Shown here: piece after piece, positions 1 to 8,196 of the stretch | Layout of the letters: the number at the start of each line of letters is the position of its first letter | Numbering within the stretch: position 1 is the stretch's first letter | Origin: Planctomycetota bacterium | GTDB taxonomy: Bacteria; Planctomycetota; UBA1135; GCA-002686595 | Reading direction: 5' to 3' | NCBI GenBank assembly: GCA_021413885.1 | Contig: JAIOPM010000046.1 | Coordinates: 1-64,000 of the forward strand | DNA length: 64,000 bases | Notes under the pieces: model-generated | The model's input: only the letters and a program-made list of their open reading frames with translations | Database searches by the model: none | Told to the model about the DNA's origin: nothing | Made by a program: the position numbers and the translations under genes

Positions 1-80
1 CCCGCCAACGCGCGCTTCACCAACTCGAGGTCGGACGCGTGCAGGACCTGCAGGGCCTCGGCATCGCGCTCCGCGACCAT
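1..80 (-). CDS. 5' end of an unidentified protein, cut by the window edge
   Basis: Only the first 26 codons are inside the window, beginning MVAERDAEALQVLHASDLEL, so no function can be assigned. The frame is open to the window edge. An in-frame ATG also exists 27 bases upstream (base 107), but a TACACT hexamer at 89-94 sits 8 bases before the ATG at 80 and would act as its -10 box, so I prefer the start at 80 and a leaderless or nearly leaderless transcript. A GGAAG directly before the ATG is too close to be a normal ribosome binding site. It is co-directional with the HD-GYP gene to its right. Confidence 0.4.
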   Translation of the reverse strand, partial: MVAERDAEALQVLHASDLELVKRALA

Positions 81-88
81 CTTCCAAG

Positions 89-94
89 AGTGTA
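89..94 (-). promoter_or_regulatory. Candidate -10 box (TACACT) of the edge gene
   Basis: TACACT read on the minus strand, 8 bases before the ATG at 80. No clear -35 box is visible. The same hexamer at nearly the same distance precedes the RpiB-DeoC fusion gene (57738-57743). Confidence 0.35.
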
Positions 95-223
95 GCGCGC
101 GCCGCATCGAAGCGTCCGGACGGAGGTTCGAGCTCCACGACAGCGGTTGCATCGCGACGTTCGCCCGACGAGTCGCCGCCGAGTTGCGGCGAAGTCGGAA
201 TTCGTGCGACGAGCTCGTTCCCG

Positions 224-1606
224 TCAGGCGGCGACCGCGTTCCGGTCGGCGCGCTCGAGCCCGGCGAGCAGCGCATCGAGGCACACGCCGTCGACGCCGG
301 TCCCTCGCATCGACTCGAGGATCTCCACCGCTTTCGCGTGCGGCATCCCCGCTCGGTACGGCCGGTCGGCGGTCAACGCGTCGTAGATGTCGGCGACGGT
401 GATCAAGCGCGACTCGAGCTCGATCTCCGACGCGACCAAGCCCTTCGGATAGCCGGTGCCGTCGAGCTTCTCGTGGTGCGCCGCCGCGACGCGCGCCATC
501 TCACGGAACGGATCGATGCGCGAGAGGATCTGCTCGGTGAACGTCGGGTGCATGCGCATGCGATGCCATTCCGATTCGTCGAGCTTGCCGGGCTTGTCGA
601 GGATCGCGTTGCTGATCCCGAGCTTGCCGATGTCGTGCAGCAGCGCGCTGCGACGGAGCCAACGCAACCGCTCGACGCCGAAGCCCAGTTGCCTGCCGAT
701 CGACACCGCGAAATCGGCGACGCGCTCGGAGTGACCCGCGGTGAACGGACTCTTCGCGTCGATGATCCGACCGAAGCCCGAGGCGATCGCGTCGAGGCGT
801 TCGTCGGTGAGCTCGACCGACTGATCGGCGGGTTCCAACTCGCGCACGCGCGCGTCGAGGTCCGGCGCGGTGAGGCCGTTCCAGAGCTCGACGTCGAGTG
901 CGACGCGTTCGAACGCGTCGACAACCGCGGGATCGAACCAGCGCCCGCGTCGACCGCGCACTTCCTTCAGCGCCGCGGCGACGCCGCCGGCGGTGTGGAA
1001 GACGTCGACGATCTGCGCCAAGAGCGCGATGCGCGACGCGATCGGCGTTTGCTCTCCCTTCCGACCTTCCGGACGACCCTTGCCGTTCCAATGTTCGTCG
1101 AGCGAGTAGATCCCGTCGGCGACGCGCGGTCGGAAGCCGAGTTGGATCGCGATCTGCGCGCCGCGCGTGCAGCGCGCCGAGATCAGTTCGCCGGCGAACC
1201 GGTCGCCGTTCCGCATCACGTGCAGCAAGCGACCGAAACGCTTGATCAGGCCTTCGCCGAGCCCCGTGTGCTGCAGCACGAAGCGCGCGAGTTGCGAGAG
1301 CCGCTGCACGTCGACGAGCTTGACGTCACGCTTCGTCGCGAGGTCGTCGTGGCCGTAGAGTTCGCAGAGCCGCGCCGCGTTGCTGCTGCAACCCGCGTCC
1401 TTGAGCAACAGCGTGTAGTAGAGATCGTGGAGCTCTTCGCGCGAGAGCCCGAGCTCGCTCCCGACGCGCATCCCGATCCAACACGAACGCAGGCAATGGC
1501 CGGCGGGCTGACCCTCGGTCAGGTCGAGCGCGAAACTCAGCGCGGCGATCACTTCGGACAAACGCAGACGCGCGGGCCGACGATCCGGATGGTCGTTCGA
1601 GGTCAC
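224..1606 (-). CDS. HD-GYP domain protein, probable cyclic-di-GMP phosphodiesterase
   Basis: Predicted 460-residue cytoplasmic protein. The C-terminal third is a typical HD-GYP domain: the HD motif in LLHDIGKLG lies near residue 322 and HHEKLDGTGYPKG near 379, followed by ITVADIYDALTADRPYR. In this family these residues bind the metals that hydrolyse cyclic-di-GMP. The N-terminal part (about 1-270) is a more diverged HD-like half with SLDEHWNGKGRPEG, giving the two-part layout of stand-alone HD-GYP proteins. No receiver domain or membrane segment is seen. The start is GTG at 1606, because GAAGGAG lies 5 bases before it; an open frame continues upstream but has no better start. With the GGDEF protein at 12204-14183 it suggests local cyclic-di-GMP signalling. 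Confidence 0.85.
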   Translation of the reverse strand: MTSNDHPDRRPARLRLSEVIAALSFALDLTEGQPAGHCLRSCWIGMRVGSELGLSREELHDLYYTLLLKDAGCSSNAARLCELYGHDDLATKRDVKLVDVQRLSQLARFVLQHTGLGEGLIKRFGRLLHVMRNGDRFAGELISARCTRGAQIAIQLGFRPRVADGIYSLDEHWNGKGRPEGRKGEQTPIASRIALLAQIVDVFHTAGGVAAALKEVRGRRGRWFDPAVVDAFERVALDVELWNGLTAPDLDARVRELEPADQSVELTDERLDAIASGFGRIIDAKSPFTAGHSERVADFAVSIGRQLGFGVERLRWLRRSALLHDIGKLGISNAILDKPGKLDESEWHRMRMHPTFTEQILSRIDPFREMARVAAAHHEKLDGTGYPKGLVASEIELESRLITVADIYDALTADRPYRAGMPHAKAVEILESMRGTGVDGVCLDALLAGLERADRNAVAA

Positions 1607-1757
1607 GGGGGCTCCTTCGGGAAGGTCGATCCGTGTCGACCTCCGGGCGAGCCGATCTGGAGCCGCGCGGCGCAAGGACGCCGTGATTCGCGATCGAGCG
1701 GAGGAGACCGTTTCGTGCGTCGACGGCGGAGCCGCCGTCAGACGCGACGAGCGGCGC

Positions 1758-1964
1758 TCACTTCGTCCCGCGCGCCAGGCCGCCGAGCCCGACGATGGCC
1801 GCGAGGCCGCCGCCGATCAGCATCCAGATGGTCTTGTCCGTCGGGTTGCCGGTGAAGAGGCGCGAGAAACTGGACGCGACGGAATCGGAGGCGATCACGC
1901 CGAGGACGAGGAGCACGACGCCGACGACCAGCAGCGCGACGTAGAGGAGCTTGTTGTTGTTCAT
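1758..1964 (-). CDS. DUF3185-like small membrane protein
   Basis: 68 residues with two hydrophobic helices (about 7-26 and 46-63). The segment between them, SRLFTGNPTDKTIWMLIGGG, matches my memory of the DUF3185 family, whose role is unknown. The family often sits with other small envelope or stress proteins, as here. It follows the Lmo0937-like gene by 19 bases on the same strand, so the two are probably co-transcribed. Confidence 0.75.
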   Translation of the reverse strand: MNNNKLLYVALLVVGVVLLVLGVIASDSVASSFSRLFTGNPTDKTIWMLIGGGLAAIVGLGGLARGTK

Positions 1965-1983
1965 CTCGAGCTGCGCGTCGCGT

Positions 1984-2136
1984 TCAAGACGTGATCTTGC
2001 GACCGCTGATCAGGCGCAAGAGAACCATGACGACGGCGATCACGAGCAACACGTGGACGAAGCCGCCCATCGTGTAGGACGAAACCATGCCGAGCAGCCA
2101 GAGGATGATCAGAACGACCGCGATGGTGTAGAGCAT
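1984..2136 (-). CDS. Lmo0937-like small membrane protein (50 aa)
   Basis: A short frame of 50 residues starting MLYTIAVVLIILWLLGMVSS and ending RLISGRKITS. Two membrane helices are separated by a short GGFVH turn. This size and pattern match the Lmo0937 family of small membrane proteins, known from stress-induced gene sets but without a defined biochemical role. It lies just upstream of the DUF3185-like gene on the same strand. Confidence 0.7.
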   Translation of the reverse strand: MLYTIAVVLIILWLLGMVSSYTMGGFVHVLLVIAVVMVLLRLISGRKITS

Positions 2137-2211
2137 TGTGTGCTTCCTGTGCTTCGTGCGAATTCGACTCGTGTCGAGGGAATGAGTGGTGAACGACGTC
2201 GGTCGAGCTCG

Positions 2212-2556
2212 TCACCTTCGCGCGCGAACGGCGCGCAGCGAGGCGAGGGCGAGACCGGGTAGAGAGTGATTTCGGCGCAACGCGAAATTCGCGAGGCTCG
2301 AGCCGACGGCCGGCAGCCGTCCGAGAGCGCGTAGAAGGAGCGGCGCGCCGACGCAGCCCGCGACGGCGGCGATCCCGGTCGCGAGGAACGGATGACGACG
2401 GATCCTCGGACGCAGATCGGTCGCGACGCACAGCCCTTCGCCGAGGCGCTCGACGGAGCTAGCGATGCGCTGGATCGCCAGAGCTTCTTCGTGATCAAGC
2501 AATTCCTCCGCGGTCGTCGGCGGTCGGTGCTGAAGCGTGTTGCTGGTCGTGTTCAT
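2212..2556 (-). CDS. Small hypothetical protein overlapping the holin-like gene
   Basis: 114 residues. The N-terminal half is polar and helical, with EELLDHEEALAIQRIASSVE. A hydrophobic stretch around 58-80 (ATGIAAVAGCVGAPLLLRAL) may be one membrane helix, and the C-terminus is basic. I do not recognise a family. Its ATG lies inside the 3' end of the holin-like gene (62-base overlap) with no strong ribosome binding site, so it is probably translated by coupling. The neighbours are DUF883-like and holin-like membrane proteins, so a membrane-associated accessory role is plausible but not shown. Confidence 0.55.
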   Translation of the reverse strand: MNTTSNTLQHRPPTTAEELLDHEEALAIQRIASSVERLGEGLCVATDLRPRIRRHPFLATGIAAVAGCVGAPLLLRALGRLPAVGSSLANFALRRNHSLPGLALASLRAVRARR

Positions 2557-3046
2557 TGCGGATGCGCTCGTACTTGGCCTTCAAGCGTCGGAACTCGCGA
2601 CGCGACGAAAGACGGAGATGAATCGCGATGGCGCTCGACGCGACGATCAGGACGAGCAGGCCGCCGGTCAGATCGCCCAACCACTCGCGCCCGCCCCAGA
2701 AGACCGTCAGTCCTCCGCAGGCACCGCGAAAGATCGCGAGCGCGGCCGCGCCCAACCACAGAACCGCGCAGACGCCGACGGCACCGCCGACGACCGCCTG
2801 CACGATCTTGCGTCGCACGGCGAGCCGCGCGCGGTCCGCGTAGATCGCGATCAAGCCGTCCGCGGAGCCGACGGTCTCGTCGACAAAGCCCAGCAGGAGC
2901 TCCAGGATTCCCGTGCGCGCCGCCGGCGCGCCGTTCTTCGCTTCCTCGCCGTCGTTGGCCGCCGCGGGCGCGGCGTCCGGGAACTCGCGCGAGGTCGCAC
3001 GAGAAGGGTTCGGGCCTCCTGCCGCGAAGTCGTCCGAAACCTTCAA
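2495..3046 (-). CDS. Phage-holin-superfamily-like (Phage_holin_3_6 type) membrane protein
   Basis: 183 residues: a disordered N-terminus to about 45, then an amphipathic helix region, two membrane helices (around 84-110 and 124-145) and a basic coiled tail LKAKYERIRNEHDQQH. The two-helix layout with a preceding charged helix is typical of the chromosomal holin-superfamily-III proteins that accompany DUF883/ElaB-like proteins; these are not lysis proteins in most bacteria. It sits 22 bases after the DUF883-like gene on the same strand. No endolysin or phage gene is nearby. Confidence 0.65.
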   Translation of the reverse strand: MKVSDDFAAGGPNPSRATSREFPDAAPAAANDGEEAKNGAPAARTGILELLLGFVDETVGSADGLIAIYADRARLAVRRKIVQAVVGGAVGVCAVLWLGAAALAIFRGACGGLTVFWGGREWLGDLTGGLLVLIVASSAIAIHLRLSSRREFRRLKAKYERIRNEHDQQHASAPTADDRGGIA

Positions 3047-3068
3047 GAGTGCGCCTCGTGTCGGTCGG

Positions 3069-3323
3069 TCAGTTGCTGCGTCGACCGATGATCACGCCGA
3101 TGACGGCGCCCACGGCCGCGGCGATGAGGATGGATTGAATGGGCTTCGCGCGAACGCCGTCCTCGAATCCGCCCTTCCATTCGGTCACGCGGTCGCGACC
3201 GCTGTCGACCATGTGCCGCAGCTTCGATTTCATCTCGGGAATCACGGACTCGGCGCCGTCGGTCGGAGTCTTGCGTGCGGTCGGAACGTTGACTTCGGGG
3301 AATCCCGTGCTTTGAGTCGTCAT
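3069..3323 (-). CDS. DUF883/ElaB-YqjD-like tail-anchored protein
   Basis: 84 residues. A polar helical region (MKSKLRHMVDSGRDRVTEWK) is followed by KPIQSILIAAAVGAVIGVII and a terminal GRRSN. A glycine-spaced C-terminal helix closed by a basic tail is the hallmark of ElaB/YqjD proteins, which bind ribosomes and the inner membrane in stationary-phase enterobacteria; I infer only the architecture here. The ATG at 3323 is preferred over upstream in-frame codons because a TAGTTT -10-like box lies 44 bases upstream (3367-3372). It is the first gene of a probable operon with the two genes that follow. Confidence 0.7.
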   Translation of the reverse strand: MTTQSTGFPEVNVPTARKTPTDGAESVIPEMKSKLRHMVDSGRDRVTEWKGGFEDGVRAKPIQSILIAAAVGAVIGVIIGRRSN

Positions 3324-3366
3324 GGCTTTGATTTTCTGTTGAGCGTCGTTCGATCGAAGAGCGATC

Positions 3367-3372
3367 AAACTA
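3367..3372 (-). promoter_or_regulatory. Candidate -10 box (TAGTTT) for the DUF883-holin operon
   Basis: TAGTTT on the minus strand, 44 bases before the ATG at 3323, within the 214-base intergenic stretch 3324-3537. No convincing -35 box; otherwise I see nothing in that stretch. Confidence 0.3.
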
Positions 3373-3537
3373 GGTGGAACCGGCGAGCGCGACCATCGAC
3401 AGATGCGCGCAAGCCGATCGAGATGAATGCGTAGATGGAGGTCGGTAGCTCGATCGAAGCGAGGACCGACGACGTTGCGTCGAATCGCTCGATCGCTGCG
3501 GCGTGAGCGCGTCGCTCGGCCGCGGACGAGCGTTCGC

Positions 3538-4080
3538 TCAATGCGCCGGCTTGTAACTGAACTTCTGGCCGCCGACCGAGGCTTCCGCCATCATCCCGGC
3601 TTCGTTGAGCGTGAAGACGTCGACGCCTTCGGCATAGTCGGTGTTCGCACCCGAGCCCGCTTCCATCGCCGCGGTCGAGGCTTGCGCGTCGAACGCAAAG
3701 TCGCCGTGCTTGAACTTCTTCAGCGCGGTCTTGTCGTCGAAGCAGATGATCTCGGTGTACGTCTGACCGCCGAGCTGGAGCCCGACCGTCGCTTGGCTCA
3801 TGTCGCAATAGCCGACCATCTTGCCGTTCTCGTAGAGCACGCCTTTGCCGTACGCGCCGCCGACGCCGATCGCGGCTTTGCCGATCTTGGGGAACACCGC
3901 GCAACCCGCGGCGCTGCGCACGGTGGACGCGAGATGCGAATCACGCTCTTGCGCGCGAGCGAGAGTCGCGTCGGCCTCTTGGACGATGTCGGCCTTGCCT
4001 TCGGCGCTACGGGGCGCGGTGGCGCACGCGGCGAGCGCGAGGCACGCGAACGTCGCGATGCGGAGATGGAGTTTGGTCAT
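3538..4080 (-). CDS. SYLF-domain (YSC84/DUF500) lipoprotein
   Basis: 180 residues with a lipoprotein signal peptide: a hydrophobic core IATFACLALAAC followed by ATAP, so the lipidated Cys is near residue 18. The mature part is a SYLF domain: AAGCAVFPKIGKAAIGVGGA, then GVLYENGKMVGYCDMSQATV and LGGQTYTEIICFDDKTALKKF. SYLF proteins bind lipids; the bacterial ones are exported proteins of unclear role. The whole domain and its usual C-terminal strands (GVDVFTLNEAGMMAEASVGG) are present. The ATG at 4080 is chosen because it begins the signal peptide. Confidence 0.85.
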   Translation of the reverse strand: MTKLHLRIATFACLALAACATAPRSAEGKADIVQEADATLARAQERDSHLASTVRSAAGCAVFPKIGKAAIGVGGAYGKGVLYENGKMVGYCDMSQATVGLQLGGQTYTEIICFDDKTALKKFKHGDFAFDAQASTAAMEAGSGANTDYAEGVDVFTLNEAGMMAEASVGGQKFSYKPAH

Positions 4081-4234
4081 GGGGTCATTTCTGTCACTGG
4101 ATCGAGCGGTAGTTCGTTTGAGCTCGGACCGTAGCCCGCGCGCTCCGCGCACGAAATCGATGCATGTGCGGATCGTCGACCCGAGTATCAGGTAGGCACG
4201 CGGCTCGCCGTCACGAGCGAACCGCGTCGTTGCG

Positions 4235-4555
4235 TCAGATCAAGACGATCAGGAGCACGATGCCCGCGCCGATGGCGAGCCAGGTCCACTCGTTGTGCGT
4301 CGGTTCGACACCGGCGCGCAACGCGGCGAGCGCAGTTCCATGCTGCGCCGCGGCGGCGAGTTCAGCGCGCTCGTTCGCTTGGAACGGAGCCGGCGCGTCG
4401 ACGCGTCCGGCGCGCAACGAGCCGAGGCTCGCGTCGGAGCTCGCGTGCAATGCGGCCGCGTCGGCCGGAGAGATCCGTTGCGTGTGCGCGGACATGCCGA
4501 CCGCGGGAGCGACGAGGGTGAGAGCGACGATGCGGACGGACTGGGCGATCTTCAT
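4235..4555 (-). CDS. PA2779-like small exported membrane protein
   Basis: 106 residues: an N-terminal hydrophobic segment (about 6-22), an alanine-rich polar middle and a C-terminal membrane helix WTWLAIGAGIVLLIVLI. Sequence similarity alone is weak. The assignment rests on this layout and on gene order: its ATG overlaps the stop codon of the C39-like peptidase gene upstream (ATGA), exactly the pairing known for the PA2779 and PA2778 families. The role is unknown; it could be the substrate or partner of the peptidase. Confidence 0.55.
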   Translation of the reverse strand: MKIAQSVRIVALTLVAPAVGMSAHTQRISPADAAALHASSDASLGSLRAGRVDAPAPFQANERAELAAAAQHGTALAALRAGVEPTHNEWTWLAIGAGIVLLIVLI

Positions 4556-5334
4556 GGGTTCGATTCCTTCGTTGTGAGTGAACGGCTCGCGAGCTCGGGG
4601 CTCGCGTCATGTGTGCGTGCGCTCGCCTGAGCTTCCGCACCGCGGCACGCCAACAACGTGAAACGTCGGCAGCGCGCCCAATTGCGCTCGAAAACGGCGA
4701 CGGGCATCAGGATCTCGCCGTGCATCGGGTCGAGCAGGATCAGATTGCCGCGCGGCTCGTCGTAGCCGAGCACGAGCTCGTAGTGGTGATTCGTGCCGTC
4801 GGCGGAGAGCATCACCATCGGCGGCCGTCCGGCATCGACTTGTCCGTAGACGCCGGTCGCCGCGCGATCGAGACTGCCCTCGAAGAGGTAGACCTCGAGG
4901 CCGAGACGCTCCAACGCGCCGCGCACTTCGTCGCCGGAGAGACCGGCGCTTTGCGCGGCGGTGCGCGCCAACGTCAAGCGCTCTTCCGCGGGGATCTCGA
5001 CGCTCCAGTACTGGCAGAGCGCGGAGATCGACGCCAAGCCGCAGTCGTAGAGCGCGTCCTGACGGACGAGCGGCAAATCGAGGCACACGGCGCTCTCGGA
5101 GAGCGGCGCGATCGGCGACGCGGCGCGGCAACTCGATCCGCCCATCAACAGGCAGCCGAGCACGATCACGAAGACCAACGCCTCGGTGAGCAAGACGGTT
5201 CGGTCGGAGCGAGCACCCGTGTGCGTCGCGATCAGGTCGTGTTCCATGCGTCGTCGACTCGCGGCAACGTGCGCGTCGTGCACGCGCTCCGCGGAGCCGG
5301 GCAGACAGTACGGACGCCCGTGTGGCGCCGACAT
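4552..5334 (-). CDS. C39-like cysteine peptidase, PA2778 type
   Basis: About 260 residues. A hydrophobic helix (around 48-66) followed by GGSSC could be a membrane anchor or lipoprotein signal. The peptidase domain begins CLDLPLVRQDALYDCGLASI, where the Cys of YDCGLAS is the expected nucleophile; the His lies in TNHHYELVLGYDE and the Asp in ILLDPMHGEIL, completing a papain-like triad of the C39 family. No transporter domain is attached, so it is not a bacteriocin exporter. The start is uncertain: ATG at 5334 or ATG at 5247, the latter just before the hydrophobic helix. It is translationally coupled to the next gene. Confidence 0.7.
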   Translation of the reverse strand: MSAPHGRPYCLPGSAERVHDAHVAASRRRMEHDLIATHTGARSDRTVLLTEALVFVIVLGCLLMGGSSCRAASPIAPLSESAVCLDLPLVRQDALYDCGLASISALCQYWSVEIPAEERLTLARTAAQSAGLSGDEVRGALERLGLEVYLFEGSLDRAATGVYGQVDAGRPPMVMLSADGTNHHYELVLGYDEPRGNLILLDPMHGEILMPVAVFERNWARCRRFTLLACRGAEAQASARTHDASPELASRSLTTKESNP

Positions 5335-5388
5335 CGACACAACTACTGATCGCGTTCCGCGGAACCTGGGAGCGCGGCGCGCGCAGCG

Positions 5389-6087
5389 TCAGGAAGCGTT
5401 CGTCCGCGCCGCGCAAAGCAGCGTCGGCAGGTCGTGATCGACGAGCGCGCCGATGCGCTCCAGCGTCACGTCCGGCGTCGGGTGGCTCGCCACGTCCGGC
5501 GCGAACGCGTAGTGGCCTTGGCGTGGGAAGACGGTGGTGACGCGCTCGCTCCAGATGCGTTTGACCGCGCTCAGGATCCGGACCTTGTCGTCGACGAGGA
5601 GGTAGTGCTCGGCGGGATAGCGGCGCTCGACGTCGTCGAGCTCGTGTTCTTTGTGCACGTAGATGAGCACGTTCCCCGCGAACGCCTCGCCGAGACCCGA
5701 ACGCTCGACCTTGCGCGGTTGGAAGACCGCGTCGCCGTCCGAGAGGATCACCACCGGTCCCCACGCGGCCGCGTGCGCGACGGCGTCGAGCGAACCGGGG
5801 TAGAGGCGATTCGCGAACGGGTAGTTGACGAGGTACGACGAGATGCCGAGCACCTGCTGATCGCGCGGATGCTCGACGCGATAGCGCTGCAGCGCGCCGA
5901 GATAATCGGCGTAGCCGAGTTCGGCGCGCAGCTCCTCGAAGATCGCCCAATAACGGCCTTCGCGTTCCTCGCCGACCTCGCGACGCAGATGGCGACGGAG
6001 ATCCTCGGTGACGTGATCGTTGTCGAGCAACGTGTTGTCGACGTCGAAGAGCGTGACCACGCGATGACGAGAGGTCGGAGTGTTCAG
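5389..6087 (-). CDS. HAD-superfamily hydrolase
   Basis: About 232 residues. Motif I is TLFDVDNTLLDND, with the two catalytic aspartates of the haloacid-dehalogenase fold; motif II is VVILSDGDAV; motif III is the acidic pair in LLVDDKVRIL. The cap lies between motifs I and II (about 25-100). The substrate cannot be read from the sequence. The start is unclear: no ATG is available, CTG at 6087 has AGG 7 bases upstream, and GTG at 6060 would begin directly with MVTLFDVDNT. It follows the transhydrogenase gene by 38 bases on the same strand. Confidence 0.75.
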   Translation of the reverse strand: MNTPTSRHRVVTLFDVDNTLLDNDHVTEDLRRHLRREVGEEREGRYWAIFEELRAELGYADYLGALQRYRVEHPRDQQVLGISSYLVNYPFANRLYPGSLDAVAHAAAWGPVVILSDGDAVFQPRKVERSGLGEAFAGNVLIYVHKEHELDDVERRYPAEHYLLVDDKVRILSAVKRIWSERVTTVFPRQGHYAFAPDVASHPTPDVTLERIGALVDHDLPTLLCAARTNAS

Positions 6088-6125
6088 CGCATCACCTCGC
6101 TCCGTCTTGGATGGACGCGCGGCGG

Positions 6126-7520
6126 TCACAGCTTGTTCAAGCCGTCGAACGCGGCGACTTTGTAGGCCTCGGCGAACGTCGGATAGTTGAAGACGGTGTC
6201 GCGGAAGTATTCGATCGTGCCGCCCAGCGAGAGCACGGCCTGGCCGATGTGGATGATCTCCGTCGCGCTCTCGCCGATCGCGTGGACGCCGAGGAGCTTC
6301 AGGCTCACGGGATCGAAGAGCAACTTCAACAGTCCGGTCTCGTCGCCGACCATCTGGCCCTTCGCGAGCTCCTCGTATTTCGCGATCCCGAATTCGTACG
6401 GCACTTTCGATTTGGTCAGATCGCGCTCGGTGCGACCGACCATGCTGATCTCCGGAATCGTGTAGATGCCGTAGGGAATCACGGCGAGCGACTTGCACGG
6501 CGTCCCGCCGAACATGTGCAGCGCCGCGAGGCGGCCTTGCTCCATCGACGTCGACGCGAGCGCCGGGAAACCGATCACGTCGCCGGCCGCGTAGATGTGC
6601 GGCACCGCGGTGCGATAGTTCTCGTCGACCGTGAGCTTGCCGCGCGCGTCGGCGCTGAGCCCCGCGGCTTCGAGACGCAGGAGGTCGCTGTTCGCTTGGC
6701 GTCCGACGGTGTAGAGCAGGTCGGTGCCGTGGACGTGCTTCCCGCTCTCGAGCGCGGCGCTCACACGCCCGCGTTCGTCGATCGAAACACCGGAGACCTT
6801 CTCGCCGAGGCGCATCGTCATGCCGAGGCGCCGCAAGTGATACGAGAGCGCCTCGACGATCTCCAGGTCGACGAAGTCGAGGATCGTCTCGCGCTGCTCG
6901 ACGAGCGTCACCTCGATGCCGAGCGCCGCCATCATCGACGCGTACTCGAGGCCGATGACGCCGCCGCCGACCACGATCAATTCGCGCGGGAGCTCTTCGA
7001 TCTGCCCGAGCTGATCGGCGAGCAGGATCCGCTTGCCGTCGCACGGGACTTCCGGGCTCTGCGCGGGCCGCGTTCCGCAACAGATCAAGACGTGCTCGGC
7101 GCGCACGAGCTTGGTCCCGTCGCTCCCCTGCACTTCGAGCGTGTGCGGATCGACGAAGCGCGCGGCGCCCGGAAGGAGCTCGACGCCGTTTCGTCCGAAC
7201 TGGTGATTGACGACCGACATCTCGCGCGCCACGACGCCGGCGACGCGGGCCCAGAGTTCCGCGATCGTGATGTGTTGGTCGACCCGGTAGTCGGGGCCGT
7301 AGAACGCGCGTTGACGAAAACCCGTCAGATAGAGGATCGCCTCGCGCAGCGTCTTGCTCGGGATCGTACCGCTGTGGAGGCTGACGCCGCCGACCATCTC
7401 CCGCGTATCGACGACGGCGACGCGCTTGCCCAACTTGGCGGCCGCGATCGCGCCTTTCTGGCCGGCGGGACCGCTGCCGATCACGAGCAAGTCGAACTGC
7501 GGATCCGTCGTCACGCGCAT
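6126..7520 (-). CDS. sthA: Soluble NAD(P)+ transhydrogenase (Si-specific)
   Basis: 464 residues, the usual length of SthA (about 466). It should transfer hydride between NADPH and NAD+ in the cytoplasm to balance the two pools. The FAD-binding motif GSGPAG is at 15-20 and a second Rossmann motif (VVGGGVIGLEYASM) lies mid-protein. The region that holds the redox disulfide in lipoamide dehydrogenase reads GGVSLHSGTIPSK, with Ser47 and Thr52 at the two Cys positions, so no disulfide can form; this separates SthA from dihydrolipoamide dehydrogenase and mercuric reductase. The start is ATG at 7520. Confidence 0.88.
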   Translation of the reverse strand: MRVTTDPQFDLLVIGSGPAGQKGAIAAAKLGKRVAVVDTREMVGGVSLHSGTIPSKTLREAILYLTGFRQRAFYGPDYRVDQHITIAELWARVAGVVAREMSVVNHQFGRNGVELLPGAARFVDPHTLEVQGSDGTKLVRAEHVLICCGTRPAQSPEVPCDGKRILLADQLGQIEELPRELIVVGGGVIGLEYASMMAALGIEVTLVEQRETILDFVDLEIVEALSYHLRRLGMTMRLGEKVSGVSIDERGRVSAALESGKHVHGTDLLYTVGRQANSDLLRLEAAGLSADARGKLTVDENYRTAVPHIYAAGDVIGFPALASTSMEQGRLAALHMFGGTPCKSLAVIPYGIYTIPEISMVGRTERDLTKSKVPYEFGIAKYEELAKGQMVGDETGLLKLLFDPVSLKLLGVHAIGESATEIIHIGQAVLSLGGTIEYFRDTVFNYPTFAEAYKVAAFDGLNKL

Positions 7521-7566
7521 CAGGTTACGCGAGCGCGGCGACTCGGTACACCGAGTCCACGAGGGC

Positions 7567-7980
7567 TCACGGACGCTCGCGATCCTTCGGAGCCCGCGTC
7601 CTCTCCGCCGCATCGTCTTCCATGTGGAAGGCGTGCAGGATGCGGTGAGCGACCGGCGCGAGCACCAACGCGATCGCCGAGACGAACACCACGCCGCTGA
7701 ACAGCGCGTACGCGATCGCGAAGACCTTCCCCGCGTTCGTGCGCAGTTCGTCGACCGGCCCCATCCCGGTCAGGATCATCGCGGCGTTGAGCGTCGAATC
7801 GAGCCAACTCCAACCTTCGGTCGCGCGATAGCCGATCGCACCGACCGACAATCCGAATGCGACGAGCCCCAACGCTGCCGCGCCCATCCATGCCACGCGA
7901 AGGAAGAACGCGCGGTGCGAAATCAAGGGCTCGTGCTTGCGCTCGAGACCGAGGGGCACGGATCGATCGGGTCTCGTCAT
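7567..7980 (-). CDS. Channel-like small membrane protein
   Basis: 137 residues with two strong membrane helices (about 27-50 and 87-112) around a segment SWLDSTLNAAMILTGMGPVD. That segment sits where two-helix potassium channels carry the pore loop and selectivity filter; GMGPVD occupies the place of the usual TVGYGD but lacks the filter signature. It may be a diverged two-helix channel or an unrelated membrane protein. The start is ATG at 7980, preceded by GGAGCAACC. It lies 46 bases upstream of sthA on the same strand. Confidence 0.6.
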   Translation of the reverse strand: MTRPDRSVPLGLERKHEPLISHRAFFLRVAWMGAAALGLVAFGLSVGAIGYRATEGWSWLDSTLNAAMILTGMGPVDELRTNAGKVFAIAYALFSGVVFVSAIALVLAPVAHRILHAFHMEDDAAERTRAPKDRERP

Positions 7981-8091
7981 GGTTGCTCCTTGCGCGACGC
8001 GGATGCGCCGCACGCAGGATGCGAAGCGCGCGAGTCGTCCGCCAGGCTTCGCGAGTTTCCTCCGACGCGTCGCGGCGAACGACCGCTCACG

Positions 8092-8124
8092 AAAATGCGG
8101 CTCGGGGGTCAGATCCCGAGCCGC
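8092..8124 (-). terminator. Rho-independent terminator after the PRC-barrel gene
   Basis: A perfect 10-bp inverted repeat (8097-8106 with 8115-8124) with an 8-base loop, followed on the minus strand by ATTTTC. It lies about 70 bases after the stop of the double PRC-barrel gene. The rest of 7981-8196 shows nothing further. Confidence 0.7.
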
Positions 8125-8196
8125 GTCGGCGAGGAGGTCGTCCTCACCCTGGCTGCCGAACGCTTCGACAGCACGTTTCGTGTCGACGCAGTCGCG

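Noticed and set aside
2495-3046. Holin-like protein as evidence of a prophage
   Set aside because: No endolysin, capsid, integrase or other phage genes; chromosomal holin-superfamily proteins often sit with DUF883-like genes.
4552-5334. Bacteriocin-processing C39 peptidase/ABC exporter system
   Set aside because: No ABC transporter domain, no double-glycine leader peptide gene nearby; the PA2779-like neighbour fits the PA2778 type.
6126-7520. Dihydrolipoamide dehydrogenase or mercuric reductase
   Set aside because: Both redox Cys are replaced (Ser47, Thr52), which fits SthA-type transhydrogenase.
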